Shown here in pieces: positions 33,433 to 41,068 of a stretch of 42,184 bases of DNA (positions are counted from its first letter, which is position 1; every line of letters begins with the position of its first letter). This stretch comes from Lachnospiraceae bacterium. Its GTDB lineage: Bacteria; Bacillota; Clostridia; Lachnospirales; Lachnospiraceae. The notes beneath the pieces were generated by a model that was not told the DNA's origin, searched no databases, and worked only from the letters and a program-made list of their open reading frames with translations. A program made the position numbers and the translations under genes. The stretch covers positions 1-42,184 of the forward strand of contig JAFYHV010000062.1 of NCBI GenBank assembly GCA_017538995.1, read 5' to 3'.

Positions 33433-35424
33433 ATGAAATACTATGTAAATTGCGGGGTAACAAATTCAGGTAACGGTACAGAGGCAGCGCCTTTTAAAAC
33501 TATCTCTGAGGCAGCAGTTATTGCGCTTCCCGGAGATGAGGTAATTGTAGACGACGGTATTTACAGAGAGCATGTAAATCCTAAAAATGCAGGTAAGGAA
33601 GATGCAAGAATCACTTATCGTGCAAAGAATAAATTAAAAGCTGTTATTACAGGTGCAGAAGTTATTACAGACTGGAGCGAAGTTAAGCCCCATGTCTGGA
33701 AGACTGTAATAGATAACTCATTCTTTGGTAATTACAATCCGTTTAAAACACAGGTTGAAGGTGACTGGTTTGATTCGAATTTTACCGCACATACAGGTGA
33801 TGTTTTCTTAAACGGCAAATCAATGTATGAAGTAACCGATATCGAGGGCGTATATAATCCCAAGGAAAATCTTTCCTCATGGGATAAGGATTTTACGATC
33901 TACACCTGGTATACCGAAGCTGACGGAGACAAGACAGTTATTTATGCAAACTTCCAGGATATAAATCCCAAGGATGCACTTGTTGAAATAAGTGTAAGAC
34001 AGAACTGTTTTTATCCTCTCGAAGAAGGTATAGGATATATCACTCTTGACGGCTTTACGGTTTGTAAGGCAGCTACACAGTGGGCACCTCCCACAGCTTA
34101 TCAGGACGGTATGGTTGGCCCTCACTGGTCAAAGGGTTGGATTATCGAAAACTGCGATATTTATGAATCCAAGTGCTCGGGTATTTCACTCGGAAAATAT
34201 TTACAGCCCAATAACGACAACAAGTGGCTTAAATGGAAATACAAAGACGGCACACAGACCGAACGTGACTGTATCTGTCAGGCACAGACCGAAGGCTGGA
34301 CCAAAGAAAATATCGGTTCACATATTGTTAGAAATAACAATATTCATGACTGCGGACAGACAGGTATTGTTGGCCATTTAGGCGGTGTATTTTCCGTAAT
34401 AGAAAATAACCATATACATCATATTAACAACAAGCAGAACCTTGCAGGCGCGGAAATCGGCGGCATTAAGATGCATGCTGCTATAGACGTTATCATAAAA
34501 AACAATCATTTCCATCACTGCACAAGAGGCTTATGGCTTGACTGGCAGGCACAGGGAACGAGAGTTACCGGAAATCTGTTCCATGACAATGCACTGCCTC
34601 ATGAGTATCTTTTACGATTGGAAAATCTTGCTAATTTGGGACTCGGAGAAGATATCTTTATCGAAGTAAGCCACGGCCCGACACTTATAGACAATAATAT
34701 TCTTTTATCAGACAGAGCATTTAAACTTCCCACACAGGGCGTTGCTTTTGTACACAATCTGATTGCGGGATCATTAACTGCAGTCGGCAGAGGTGTGGAT
34801 AACGGAGCAAAGACTTTAAAATCTCCGAGATACACTCCTTACCATGTGCCTCACAGAACAGAGATTGCAGGTTTTATGACCATTCTTCACGGAGATATGC
34901 GTTTCTATAACAATATTTTCGTTCAGAGCAAGGTAAGAGATAAACTTATAGATATCTGTAAGATATTTGAAAACGATGAGTGGGACGACGGAAATCTGAT
35001 AGCGGGAACCATTCCTTACGATAAGTATATGACAGAAGAAGAATGGGAAAAAGAATTCGAAGGCTATTGCGGAATGGGCAGCATGCCAAGCGACAGATAC
35101 TATATTCCTCTTCCTGTATGGACAGGCGGAAATGCATATTTTAACGGCGCAAAACCCATAAGTAAGGAAAAAGATTTTTACGAAGATACGGAACATGAGA
35201 TTAAGATTGAGTTAACTACTGACGGAAAAGACTGGAAGCTTGATACAAATCTTTTTGAATATCTTCCTAAAAACTGCAGCATGATAAAAACCGAAACACT
35301 CGGTATGGCATTTGAGCCGGAACAGTACTACGAGAACCCTGACGGCAGCGCGATAGTTTTTGATACAGATATCTACGGAAACAAACGTACGGAAAGAATC
35401 GCAGCGGGTCCTGTCGCATATTAA
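33433..35424 (+). CDS. GH120 beta-xylosidase, cytoplasmic, right-handed beta-helix
   Basis: The 663-residue protein matches, from memory, the GH120 beta-xylosidase XylC of Thermoanaerobacterium along its length. Shared landmarks include GIYREHVNPK, NSFFGNYNPFK, WAPPTAYQDG, HWSKGWIIEN and GHLGGVFSVIENNHI. The predicted nucleophile is Asp370 (GLWLDWQAQGTR) and the acid/base Glu411 (IFIEVSHGP). These residues are 23 apart in XylC (D382, E405 as I recall) but 41 apart here, so there is an insertion of about 18 residues. No signal peptide is present, so it should release xylose from imported xylo-oligosaccharides in the cytoplasm. It starts 27 nt after the FMN enzyme gene. Confidence 0.88.
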   Translation: MKYYVNCGVTNSGNGTEAAPFKTISEAAVIALPGDEVIVDDGIYREHVNPKNAGKEDARITYRAKNKLKAVITGAEVITDWSEVKPHVWKTVIDNSFFGNYNPFKTQVEGDWFDSNFTAHTGDVFLNGKSMYEVTDIEGVYNPKENLSSWDKDFTIYTWYTEADGDKTVIYANFQDINPKDALVEISVRQNCFYPLEEGIGYITLDGFTVCKAATQWAPPTAYQDGMVGPHWSKGWIIENCDIYESKCSGISLGKYLQPNNDNKWLKWKYKDGTQTERDCICQAQTEGWTKENIGSHIVRNNNIHDCGQTGIVGHLGGVFSVIENNHIHHINNKQNLAGAEIGGIKMHAAIDVIIKNNHFHHCTRGLWLDWQAQGTRVTGNLFHDNALPHEYLLRLENLANLGLGEDIFIEVSHGPTLIDNNILLSDRAFKLPTQGVAFVHNLIAGSLTAVGRGVDNGAKTLKSPRYTPYHVPHRTEIAGFMTILHGDMRFYNNIFVQSKVRDKLIDICKIFENDEWDDGNLIAGTIPYDKYMTEEEWEKEFEGYCGMGSMPSDRYYIPLPVWTGGNAYFNGAKPISKEKDFYEDTEHEIKIELTTDGKDWKLDTNLFEYLPKNCSMIKTETLGMAFEPEQYYENPDGSAIVFDTDIYGNKRTERIAAGPVAY

Positions 35425-35425
35425 A

Positions 35426-35454
35426 TTGTTATGTATTTTTGTTACATATAAAAC
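35426..35454 (+). promoter_or_regulatory. Weak candidate promoter upstream of the CPBP gene
   Basis: TTGTTA, a 17-nt spacer and TAAAAC lie in the 51-nt gap after the xylosidase gene. The spacer also contains TATGTA/TACATA symmetry. The match is modest and the CPBP gene could equally be read through from upstream. Confidence 0.3.
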
Positions 35455-35475
35455 TAATTAAAGGAGACTTGAAAA

Positions 35476-36549
35476 ATGGAAACAAAAAACAAAAAAAGAT
35501 TTTGGATATTTATTGCGGTTGCATACGGTGTAGCATATGCAATGAATATTATCATGATTATCGGTTTTAAAAAGAATTATGATCTGACTGCATTCGTAAA
35601 TACTCAGATGATGTATCCCGCATGCGGTGTTATTTTAGGAAAGCTTATCTTCAGAAAAGAAGATGAGAAACTTCCTATGGTTGGTTATATTACGATTCTT
35701 GCTACCACGGCACTTATGATGCTTTGCGCTTTAGGTTCGATAATTCTTCATATCGACCCGATAAAAATACCGGAAGCCGGTGAATTAGACATATGGAACA
35801 CAGCATCAACACTTCCTTTGATTTTTGGAAGCCTTGTGGCTTATGTTGCTTTCTGGGTATGCGGAAAAGAAAAACGAGAAAACGCAGGTCTGCAGAGAAA
35901 GAATATTTTATGGAGCGTTATTCTTATAGCGGTATTTATCGCATTGTTCTTCGGAAGATCGATTTTCAGTGCATTTTTGACTGACTTGTTTAATCATAAC
36001 AATGATGGATGGACTGAATTAAAGGAAGCTATTATCAACAAAAATATGATAATCGGTATATTTGTTCTACCCATTAACTTTTTCTTTAGCTGGGCAGCAT
36101 TTTTTGGCGAGGAGTACGGATGGAGATATTACCTTCAGCCCGTTATGCAGGAAAAGCTTGGCAAACGTTTAGGCGTTATTTTACTCGGTGTAATCTGGGG
36201 CTTATGGCATATCGGTGTAGACTATATGTTCTATACCACCAAGTATGGCACACAGGCACTTATAGCACAGATTATTACCTGTATTGTTATAGCTGTATTC
36301 TTCGGATATGCATATATGAAAACCGGAAACATCTGGGTACCGGTTATCATGCATTATTTAAATAACAATATAGCAGGTCTTCTCGGCGGAGGATCGGATT
36401 CCTTGCAGAATCAGGTGATACCCTGGTCGGCATTGCCCGTTCACGCAATTTCAAGCATAATATTCTTACTGTTTATTTTTGCACCTCTTTATAACAAGAA
36501 GAAAGCAGAAAAGGTTGAGAAAACTGAAGTACAAAGCGAAGAGAATTAA
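35476..36549 (+). CDS. CPBP-family intramembrane protease (Abi/CAAX-type)
   Basis: The 357-residue polytopic membrane protein has the signature motifs of the CPBP (type II CAAX prenyl endopeptidase-like) family. The EExxxR-type motif appears as FGEEYGWRYYLQP (residues about 215-227). A second motif, IWGLWHIGVDYM, supplies the histidine, and MHYLNNNIAGL gives the third. About eight hydrophobic segments are visible. In bacteria these proteins serve as intramembrane glutamic proteases in bacteriocin maturation, immunity or regulation; no bacteriocin gene is seen here. ATG preceded by AAAGGAGAC. The following lipoprotein gene begins 7 nt after its stop. Confidence 0.88.
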   Translation: METKNKKRFWIFIAVAYGVAYAMNIIMIIGFKKNYDLTAFVNTQMMYPACGVILGKLIFRKEDEKLPMVGYITILATTALMMLCALGSIILHIDPIKIPEAGELDIWNTASTLPLIFGSLVAYVAFWVCGKEKRENAGLQRKNILWSVILIAVFIALFFGRSIFSAFLTDLFNHNNDGWTELKEAIINKNMIIGIFVLPINFFFSWAAFFGEEYGWRYYLQPVMQEKLGKRLGVILLGVIWGLWHIGVDYMFYTTKYGTQALIAQIITCIVIAVFFGYAYMKTGNIWVPVIMHYLNNNIAGLLGGGSDSLQNQVIPWSALPVHAISSIIFLLFIFAPLYNKKKAEKVEKTEVQSEEN

Positions 36550-36556
36550 TAAAAAT

Positions 36557-38002
36557 ATGATTAAAAACGGATCAAAACAAAAAACTGTATTAAAAAGATT
36601 ATTGGCAGGGTTACTGGCAGCAGGCGCAGCTTTTATATTCTGCGCCTGTGAACTGCCGGGCGGAGAGATTTCTTATGACGGAAAAGATGGCGGTGTATAT
36701 CAGGCTCATATTCCCGAACCTGTTGAAGTCCCCGAGGAACCGCCTGTAGAAATCATCGATCCCGGGTATTCCGAGACATATGAATCTTCTTTGATGAACT
36801 TTGTTGTTCCGAATGATTTTGAAAAAATGGAGTATTTCTCAAGGGAAGACTTTAAACAAAATAATCCGGAAATAAATTACTCGGATGAAGAACTTCTCAC
36901 TGCTTCCGAAGCGTATTTTTCAACTCTGGAAGAATTATCCGATATGGGCTGGCAGATAAAATTTACTTTTATGAGCCTTACAAATGACAATCTACCGGAA
37001 CTTGTTTATACATCCTATTCGGGAGATCCTAACCAAAATTACTCAATCGAATTTCATTTCTGTACTTATGATTTCGAAAAGGGAGAAGTGGTTGAAATCG
37101 GAAGCTTTTACTCGCAGTACGGAACAGCGCTTTTCTATTCGGAAAAAGATAATCTTTTAAGTTATACCGAATGGAAGTCAAATGATCCGTATTATTACAA
37201 CTATTATGTGACAATCAATAAAGATAATAAGTTTGAACTGGTTGCGTCTTTTTCAAGAGAAATTACTGAATACACAGATGATTCAGTTTGTTTGGTGAAT
37301 CATGTTGAAACAGATTACGATACCTATAATGATTATCTTGACAGTTTTGATTTTCTTGTAAATAGCAGAAAAGAACTGGATTATTATATGCTTAATGCAT
37401 TGATTTCGATAGACGGAAATTATGAAATCACATACGATGAATACGAGTATGAGAATTATTACAAGGAATATGATGACAAATATCTGAAAGCGGCTTCTGA
37501 GGCATTTATTGAAACGCTGGAAAATAAAATCGTAGATGCAAAGTATTCTTTTGTCTTTCTGGACGGTGACAATATGCCTGAAATGCTTCTTGAAATGAAC
37601 GACAAGATTTATATATATAAAGCAAGTATTTATACGGATTCAGAAAACGGCATTTCTAAGTTTGCTTATGAGATATATCATTCAGGTTTTGAAGGAAATA
37701 TATCATACGCCGAATACAACATGGTAATTTGTGAGAAGTCGGAAGAAAACGGCAATCAGATCGATAATTACTATCTGTATAACAGATATGATATTTATCC
37801 CATGCAAAGATATATCTGCACCAAAGATAATAAGTATTATTTAAATGACTGCCTGATTAGTCAGGACAGATACAAAGACTTTATCGATAAATGGGAGAAT
37901 TTCACTTTTAAGGAAATATTGGTTGATGAGATGTATACGGAAAAAGATTCAAACAGTATTAAGAAGCATTTTAATGATGCGTTAAAAAATTATGCTCCCT
38001 AA
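36557..38002 (+). CDS. Large acidic, tyrosine-rich lipoprotein of unknown function
   Basis: I do not recognise this 481-residue protein. The N-terminus is a lipoprotein signal: a basic n-region, a hydrophobic stretch at about residues 15-28, and a lipobox-like FCAC with Cys31 as the likely lipidated residue. The mature part is very rich in Asp, Glu and Tyr. It contains two segments with the same outline, FMSLTNDNLPELVY and FVFLDGDNMPEMLLEM, each a hydrophobic strand, D.DN, then PE. The two resemble repeated VCBS/EF-hand-like units seen in clostridial surface lipoproteins, so an internal duplication and Ca binding are possible. ATG 36557 is preferred over the longer frame from 36479, which overlaps the CPBP gene and would bury the signal. 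Confidence 0.7.
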   Translation: MIKNGSKQKTVLKRLLAGLLAAGAAFIFCACELPGGEISYDGKDGGVYQAHIPEPVEVPEEPPVEIIDPGYSETYESSLMNFVVPNDFEKMEYFSREDFKQNNPEINYSDEELLTASEAYFSTLEELSDMGWQIKFTFMSLTNDNLPELVYTSYSGDPNQNYSIEFHFCTYDFEKGEVVEIGSFYSQYGTALFYSEKDNLLSYTEWKSNDPYYYNYYVTINKDNKFELVASFSREITEYTDDSVCLVNHVETDYDTYNDYLDSFDFLVNSRKELDYYMLNALISIDGNYEITYDEYEYENYYKEYDDKYLKAASEAFIETLENKIVDAKYSFVFLDGDNMPEMLLEMNDKIYIYKASIYTDSENGISKFAYEIYHSGFEGNISYAEYNMVICEKSEENGNQIDNYYLYNRYDIYPMQRYICTKDNKYYLNDCLISQDRYKDFIDKWENFTFKEILVDEMYTEKDSNSIKKHFNDALKNYAP

Positions 38003-38025
38003 ATCTTTTAATAGGAGAAAATGAT

Positions 38026-38688
38026 ATGACCATAAAAGAAGCAGTTAACGAAAGACATTCTGTCAGACAGTATAAAAATATACCGATTGAAAATGAAAAA
38101 GAAAAAGAATTGAGAGATTTTATTGAGGCGATAAATGATGAAAATGGTCTCGATATTCAGTTTATTGTAAACGATCCCGAATGCTTTGATTCGTTTTTGG
38201 CACATTACGGTAAATTTACCAATGTTCAAAACTATATTGCCATGGTTGGAAACAAACAATATCCGAATCTTGATGAAACAATTGGTTATTTCGGAGAAGA
38301 AATAGTTCTTAAGGCGCAGACAATGGGACTTAATACCTGTTGGGTTGCAGGTACTTTCAGCAAGAAAAAATGTAAAGCCCGGGTCGGCAAAGACGAGAAG
38401 CTTTTATGCGTTATTTCCATAGGATACGGCGAGAATCAGGGTCAGAATCATAAATCAAAACCCTTAGAAAAGCTTTGCAAGGCAGATTTAAGCACGGCAC
38501 CCGAATGGTTTAAGGAAGGGGTTGACGGTGCATTAAAAGCGCCTACAGCACTTAATCAGCAGAAGTTTGTGATTACGCTTGAGGGCGATAATGCAAAGAT
38601 TACTTCCAAGGGCGGAGCAATGACAAAGATTGATCTTGGAATTGTAAAATACAATTTCGAAGCAGCATCGGGAAGAAAAGTTCTTTAA
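38026..38688 (+). CDS. Nitroreductase-family FMN protein (small form)
   Basis: The 220-residue flavoprotein starts with the family signature NERHSVRQYKNIPI. It continues with the GYFGEEIVLKAQTMGLNTCWVAGTF segment that contacts FMN and dimer partner, and ends with APTALNQQKFVI. This layout fits the TM1586-like nitroreductases of anaerobes, which reduce quinones, nitro compounds or unknown substrates with NAD(P)H. The physiological substrate is unknown. AGGAG lies 8-9 nt before the ATG. The phosphatase gene follows 18 nt later and is probably cotranscribed. Confidence 0.85.
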   Translation: MTIKEAVNERHSVRQYKNIPIENEKEKELRDFIEAINDENGLDIQFIVNDPECFDSFLAHYGKFTNVQNYIAMVGNKQYPNLDETIGYFGEEIVLKAQTMGLNTCWVAGTFSKKKCKARVGKDEKLLCVISIGYGENQGQNHKSKPLEKLCKADLSTAPEWFKEGVDGALKAPTALNQQKFVITLEGDNAKITSKGGAMTKIDLGIVKYNFEAASGRKVL

Positions 38689-38706
38689 TCGAAACGGAGA
38701 AAAAAC

Positions 38707-39357
38707 GTGAAAAAATATAAGCTTGCAATATTCGATATGGACGGTACAATCCTTGATACTCTGGGGGATTTAACAGATTCAACCAATTATGCGTTAAGAA
38801 AGAACGGATTTCCCGAACTGACTATAGATTTTGTCAGAAACATAGTCGGAAACGGCCTTTACATGGAAGCTAAAAGAGCCACTCCCGAAGGAACTGACGA
38901 AGAGACGGTAATGGCTGTATACAATGATCTTTTTACATACTATAAAGACCATAATGAAATAAAAACCAGACCGTATGACGGAATAGTTGACGTTATAAAG
39001 AAACTTAAAGCAGAAGGCGTTAAAACAGCAGTGGTTTCAAATAAAGCCGATATAGGCGTGCAGAAGCTGGCAGAAAAGTATTTTACAGACTGCTTTGACT
39101 GTGCCATGGGAGAAACCAAAGGCTTTGCTTTAAAGCCCGAAAGAGACATGGTGGATGAAATATTAAACCGTATGGGAATAAAGACGGAGGATGCCGTATA
39201 CATCGGTGATTCCAATGTCGATGTGGAAACTGCCGTTAATTCCGAGATGGATTTTATAGGTGTATCATGGGGTTTCAGAGGCAGAAAAAAGTTAGAAGAA
39301 TACGGTGTAAAAAACATAGCCGATACGCCTGAAGATTTGCTTAAAATCCTTCTTTAA
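38707..39357 (+). CDS. HAD-superfamily phosphatase, phosphoglycolate-phosphatase type
   Basis: The 216-residue protein has HAD motif I FDMDGTILDT with both aspartates, motif II TAVVSNK, the lysine of motif III in GFALKPE, and motif IV VYIGDSNVDVETA. The alpha-helical cap after motif I is of the Gph/PGMB type. Probable reaction is hydrolysis of 2-phosphoglycolate or a small phosphosugar. GTG start with CGGAGAAAAAAC upstream. No terminator follows, and the next gene has its own promoter. Confidence 0.85.
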   Translation: MKKYKLAIFDMDGTILDTLGDLTDSTNYALRKNGFPELTIDFVRNIVGNGLYMEAKRATPEGTDEETVMAVYNDLFTYYKDHNEIKTRPYDGIVDVIKKLKAEGVKTAVVSNKADIGVQKLAEKYFTDCFDCAMGETKGFALKPERDMVDEILNRMGIKTEDAVYIGDSNVDVETAVNSEMDFIGVSWGFRGRKKLEEYGVKNIADTPEDLLKILL

Positions 39358-39372
39358 TAACAATTTTGGCAA

Positions 39373-39402
39373 CTTGGGTATACCCTTTGTACCGCTTGGT
39401 AT
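39373..39402. promoter_or_regulatory. Candidate LytTR operator: direct repeat and palindrome
   Basis: CTTGGGTAT (39373-39381) and CTTGGTAT (39395-39402) form an imperfect direct repeat with a 22-nt period, close to the two-turn spacing of LytTR-type sites. A perfect 10-bp palindrome GGGTATACCC (39376-39385) overlaps the first half, and TACCCTTTG/TACCGCTTG repeat in tandem with a 9-nt period. It lies just upstream of the -35 of the LytTR operon promoter. Autoregulation is inferred. Confidence 0.45.
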
Positions 39403-39410
39403 CTGAAGTA

Positions 39411-39439
39411 TTGATATCATTTTTATCCCCCTGTAAGAT
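39411..39439 (+). promoter_or_regulatory. Sigma-A promoter of the LytTR/DUF3021 operon
   Basis: TTGATA (39411-39416), a 17-nt spacer and TAAGAT (39434-39439) are followed about 34 nt later by an AAGGAGG site and an ATG. This makes the three following genes a separate transcription unit. Confidence 0.6.
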
Positions 39440-39472
39440 GTGCTCATACAGAACATCTAAGGAGGATTCAAC

Positions 39473-40045
39473 ATGGATACATTAAGACTTTCAGGTAACG
39501 TTAACAACATTGATGAATTAAGAAGAGAGGCAAAGGATTTACAGAAAAACGGTTTGCCTTACATGATGTCATCGGTTATAGTATGGGGCATGGTTTTAGG
39601 AGCACAGATTCTTGCAACATCTTTTCAGAACGCAAATCTTGCTACATTTATATGTTCGGCTTTTATGATGCCGATAGCGATTCTTTTCTCTCGCATTTTA
39701 AAAACTAATATTTTTAAGAAGACTAAAAACCCTGTCAGCAAGCTCGGCTTTTTATGCACGATGAATCAGAATCTTTACATTCCGATAGCAATGCTGGCCT
39801 GCACATTCTTACCCGAGGCAATGCTTTTGATATATGCCATCATCTTTGGGGCACACCTTTTGCCGTTCGCCTGGGTTTATAACTGCAAAGCATATACTGT
39901 GGTTTCAATTATCGAAGCAGTCGGCGCAATGTTTGTATCATTATTTTTCGGTAATGTCGGAATTGCAGCGTTTATAATAATCATGCAGATAATACTTGTA
40001 TTATTACTCTTTATCAACGCCCGAAAGGAAAAAATACTTAATTGA
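39473..40045 (+). CDS. Small polytopic membrane protein (DUF7010-like)
   Basis: The 190-residue protein has a charged N-terminal part (IDELRREAKDLQKNGLPYMMSS) followed by about six hydrophobic segments. It looks like the DUF7010-type membrane proteins that I associate with small Firmicutes operons; the assignment is tentative. No catalytic motif is visible. It is translated from an ATG after AAGGAGG and overlaps the LytTR gene by 4 nt (TTGA). The link with a LytTR regulator and DUF3021 protein suggests it is the target or the partner of that membrane regulatory system. Confidence 0.65.
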   Translation: MDTLRLSGNVNNIDELRREAKDLQKNGLPYMMSSVIVWGMVLGAQILATSFQNANLATFICSAFMMPIAILFSRILKTNIFKKTKNPVSKLGFLCTMNQNLYIPIAMLACTFLPEAMLLIYAIIFGAHLLPFAWVYNCKAYTVVSIIEAVGAMFVSLFFGNVGIAAFIIIMQIILVLLLFINARKEKILN

Positions 40046-40485
40046 GAGTAGAAGTAATTAACGATCAGAAAAGTGAATCAATCAATGTCGAAATTCATTG
40101 TAAGGATATTACAAATGAAGTAAAAAGGCTTAAGAGACATATAGATAATTTCCAAACCGGTATTTCCGGCTCGGAAGACGGTAATACATATATTGTTTCG
40201 CCGAATGATATTTTCTACATTGAATCCGTGGATAAAAAGACATTTATTTATACCGAGGATAAGGTATTAAGCACGGATAAAAGACTTTATGAGCTAGAGG
40301 AAATACTGGATAACAGAGATTATTTCAGATGCTCAAAATCGGTGATTATCAATATTAACAAAGTAATAAAGCTTAAGCCTGAAATAACCAGAAACATACT
40401 AGCAACATTGTCTAATGGGGAAGTGGTGGTTATTTCTAGGCGGTACGCGACGGATCTTAAGAAGCTGCTCGGAATAAGGAACTGA
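40042..40485 (+). CDS. LytTR-domain DNA-binding regulator without receiver domain
   Basis: The 147-residue protein has a C-terminal LytTR DNA-binding domain: IVSPNDIFYIESVDKKTFIYTED, YELEEILDNRDYFRCSKSVIININKVIKLKP and NGEVVVISRRYATDLKKLLG. The N-terminal 40 residues are not a response-regulator receiver. Such stand-alone LytTR proteins act with a membrane partner of the DUF3021 type, encoded next, that holds or inhibits them (LytTR regulatory systems). The start is a TTG overlapping the previous stop, with AAAGGA about 12 nt upstream. It probably binds the repeats upstream of its own operon. Confidence 0.9.
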   Translation: MRVEVINDQKSESINVEIHCKDITNEVKRLKRHIDNFQTGISGSEDGNTYIVSPNDIFYIESVDKKTFIYTEDKVLSTDKRLYELEEILDNRDYFRCSKSVIININKVIKLKPEITRNILATLSNGEVVVISRRYATDLKKLLGIRN

Positions 40486-40486
40486 T

Positions 40487-40930
40487 ATGAGAAGTATAAA
40501 AGATTATTTAATATATTTAAGAAATGCATTATCGTTTGTTTTTTCATGGCTGGTAATATGCTCTGCAGTATTAACGCTTGCCCTTGGATTTAAAACAATC
40601 TCAATTGCATTTCTTGCGAAACTGTTTGTTTTATGCCTTTGGGGAGTGCTTACCTTCGGATTCTGCTTTTTGACAAAAATGATGCAGAAGAAAGGTTTTA
40701 TCTTTTCCCTGACAGTGTTTTACATTTTATTCATTCCTGTTGAGATAGCAATGTTTTATTTCATGGGAATGTTCTCCACCAAAGGAAACATAATTGTATG
40801 GAGTATATTTGGTGCGATAGTGGTATTAACTTATATAACCTGCCTCGTAATTGAGTTTTTTATTCTTAAAAAACGCGGCGACGATTACACTAAGAAAGTG
40901 CTTGAATATAAGGCTAAATCAGCTGAATAA
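40487..40930 (+). CDS. DUF3021-family membrane protein
   Basis: The 147-residue protein has four predicted membrane helices and a charged C-terminal tail (ILKKRGDDYTKKVLEYKAK). The arrangement and its position after a LytTR gene are those of the DUF3021 family, the membrane component of LytTR regulatory systems, thought to control the transcription factor in response to membrane or peptide signals. It starts 1 nt after the LytTR stop with AAGGA upstream and ends 15 nt before a terminator. Confidence 0.88.
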   Translation: MRSIKDYLIYLRNALSFVFSWLVICSAVLTLALGFKTISIAFLAKLFVLCLWGVLTFGFCFLTKMMQKKGFIFSLTVFYILFIPVEIAMFYFMGMFSTKGNIIVWSIFGAIVVLTYITCLVIEFFILKKRGDDYTKKVLEYKAKSAE

Positions 40931-40945
40931 GCTCATAAAAAACAT

Positions 40946-40967
40946 AAAAAGTCCGGGAGGGCTTTTT
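40946..40967 (+). terminator. Rho-independent terminator after the LytTR operon
   Basis: AAAAAGTCC and GGGCTTTTT form a 9-bp stem with one wobble and a GGGA loop; the T5 is part of the stem and the A5 could let it act in both directions. Confidence 0.75.
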
Positions 40968-40981
40968 ATTTTGAATTAAAA

Positions 40982-41000
40982 ACCTATTGACTTACTAGGT
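40982..41000. promoter_or_regulatory. Candidate repressor site overlapping the desulfurase promoter
   Basis: ACCTA and TAGGT are a 5-bp inverted repeat around TTGACTTAC that overlaps the -35 element. Rrf2/IscR-type repressors often bind similar sites before clostridial nifS/iscS genes; no such regulator gene is inside the window. Confidence 0.35.
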
Positions 41001-41015
41001 GAATAAGGATAAAAT
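40987..41015 (+). promoter_or_regulatory. Sigma-A promoter of the cysteine desulfurase gene
   Basis: TTGACT (40987-40992), a 17-nt spacer and TAAAAT (41010-41015) lie 53 nt before the ATG. A strong AAAGGAGA site follows. Confidence 0.7.
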
Positions 41016-41068
41016 CTTTTTGGCAAGGGAAAATATGATTTTCAATAGTCTGAAAGGAGATTCAGTCC

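Noticed and set aside
35429..35450. TATGTA/TACATA hairpin after the xylosidase gene as a terminator
   Set aside because: The stem is only 6 bp and AT-only with no T-tract after it.
36479..36556. Longer N-terminus for the acidic lipoprotein
   Set aside because: It would place 26 charged residues before the signal peptide and overlap the CPBP gene; the ATG at 36557 gives a normal lipoprotein signal.
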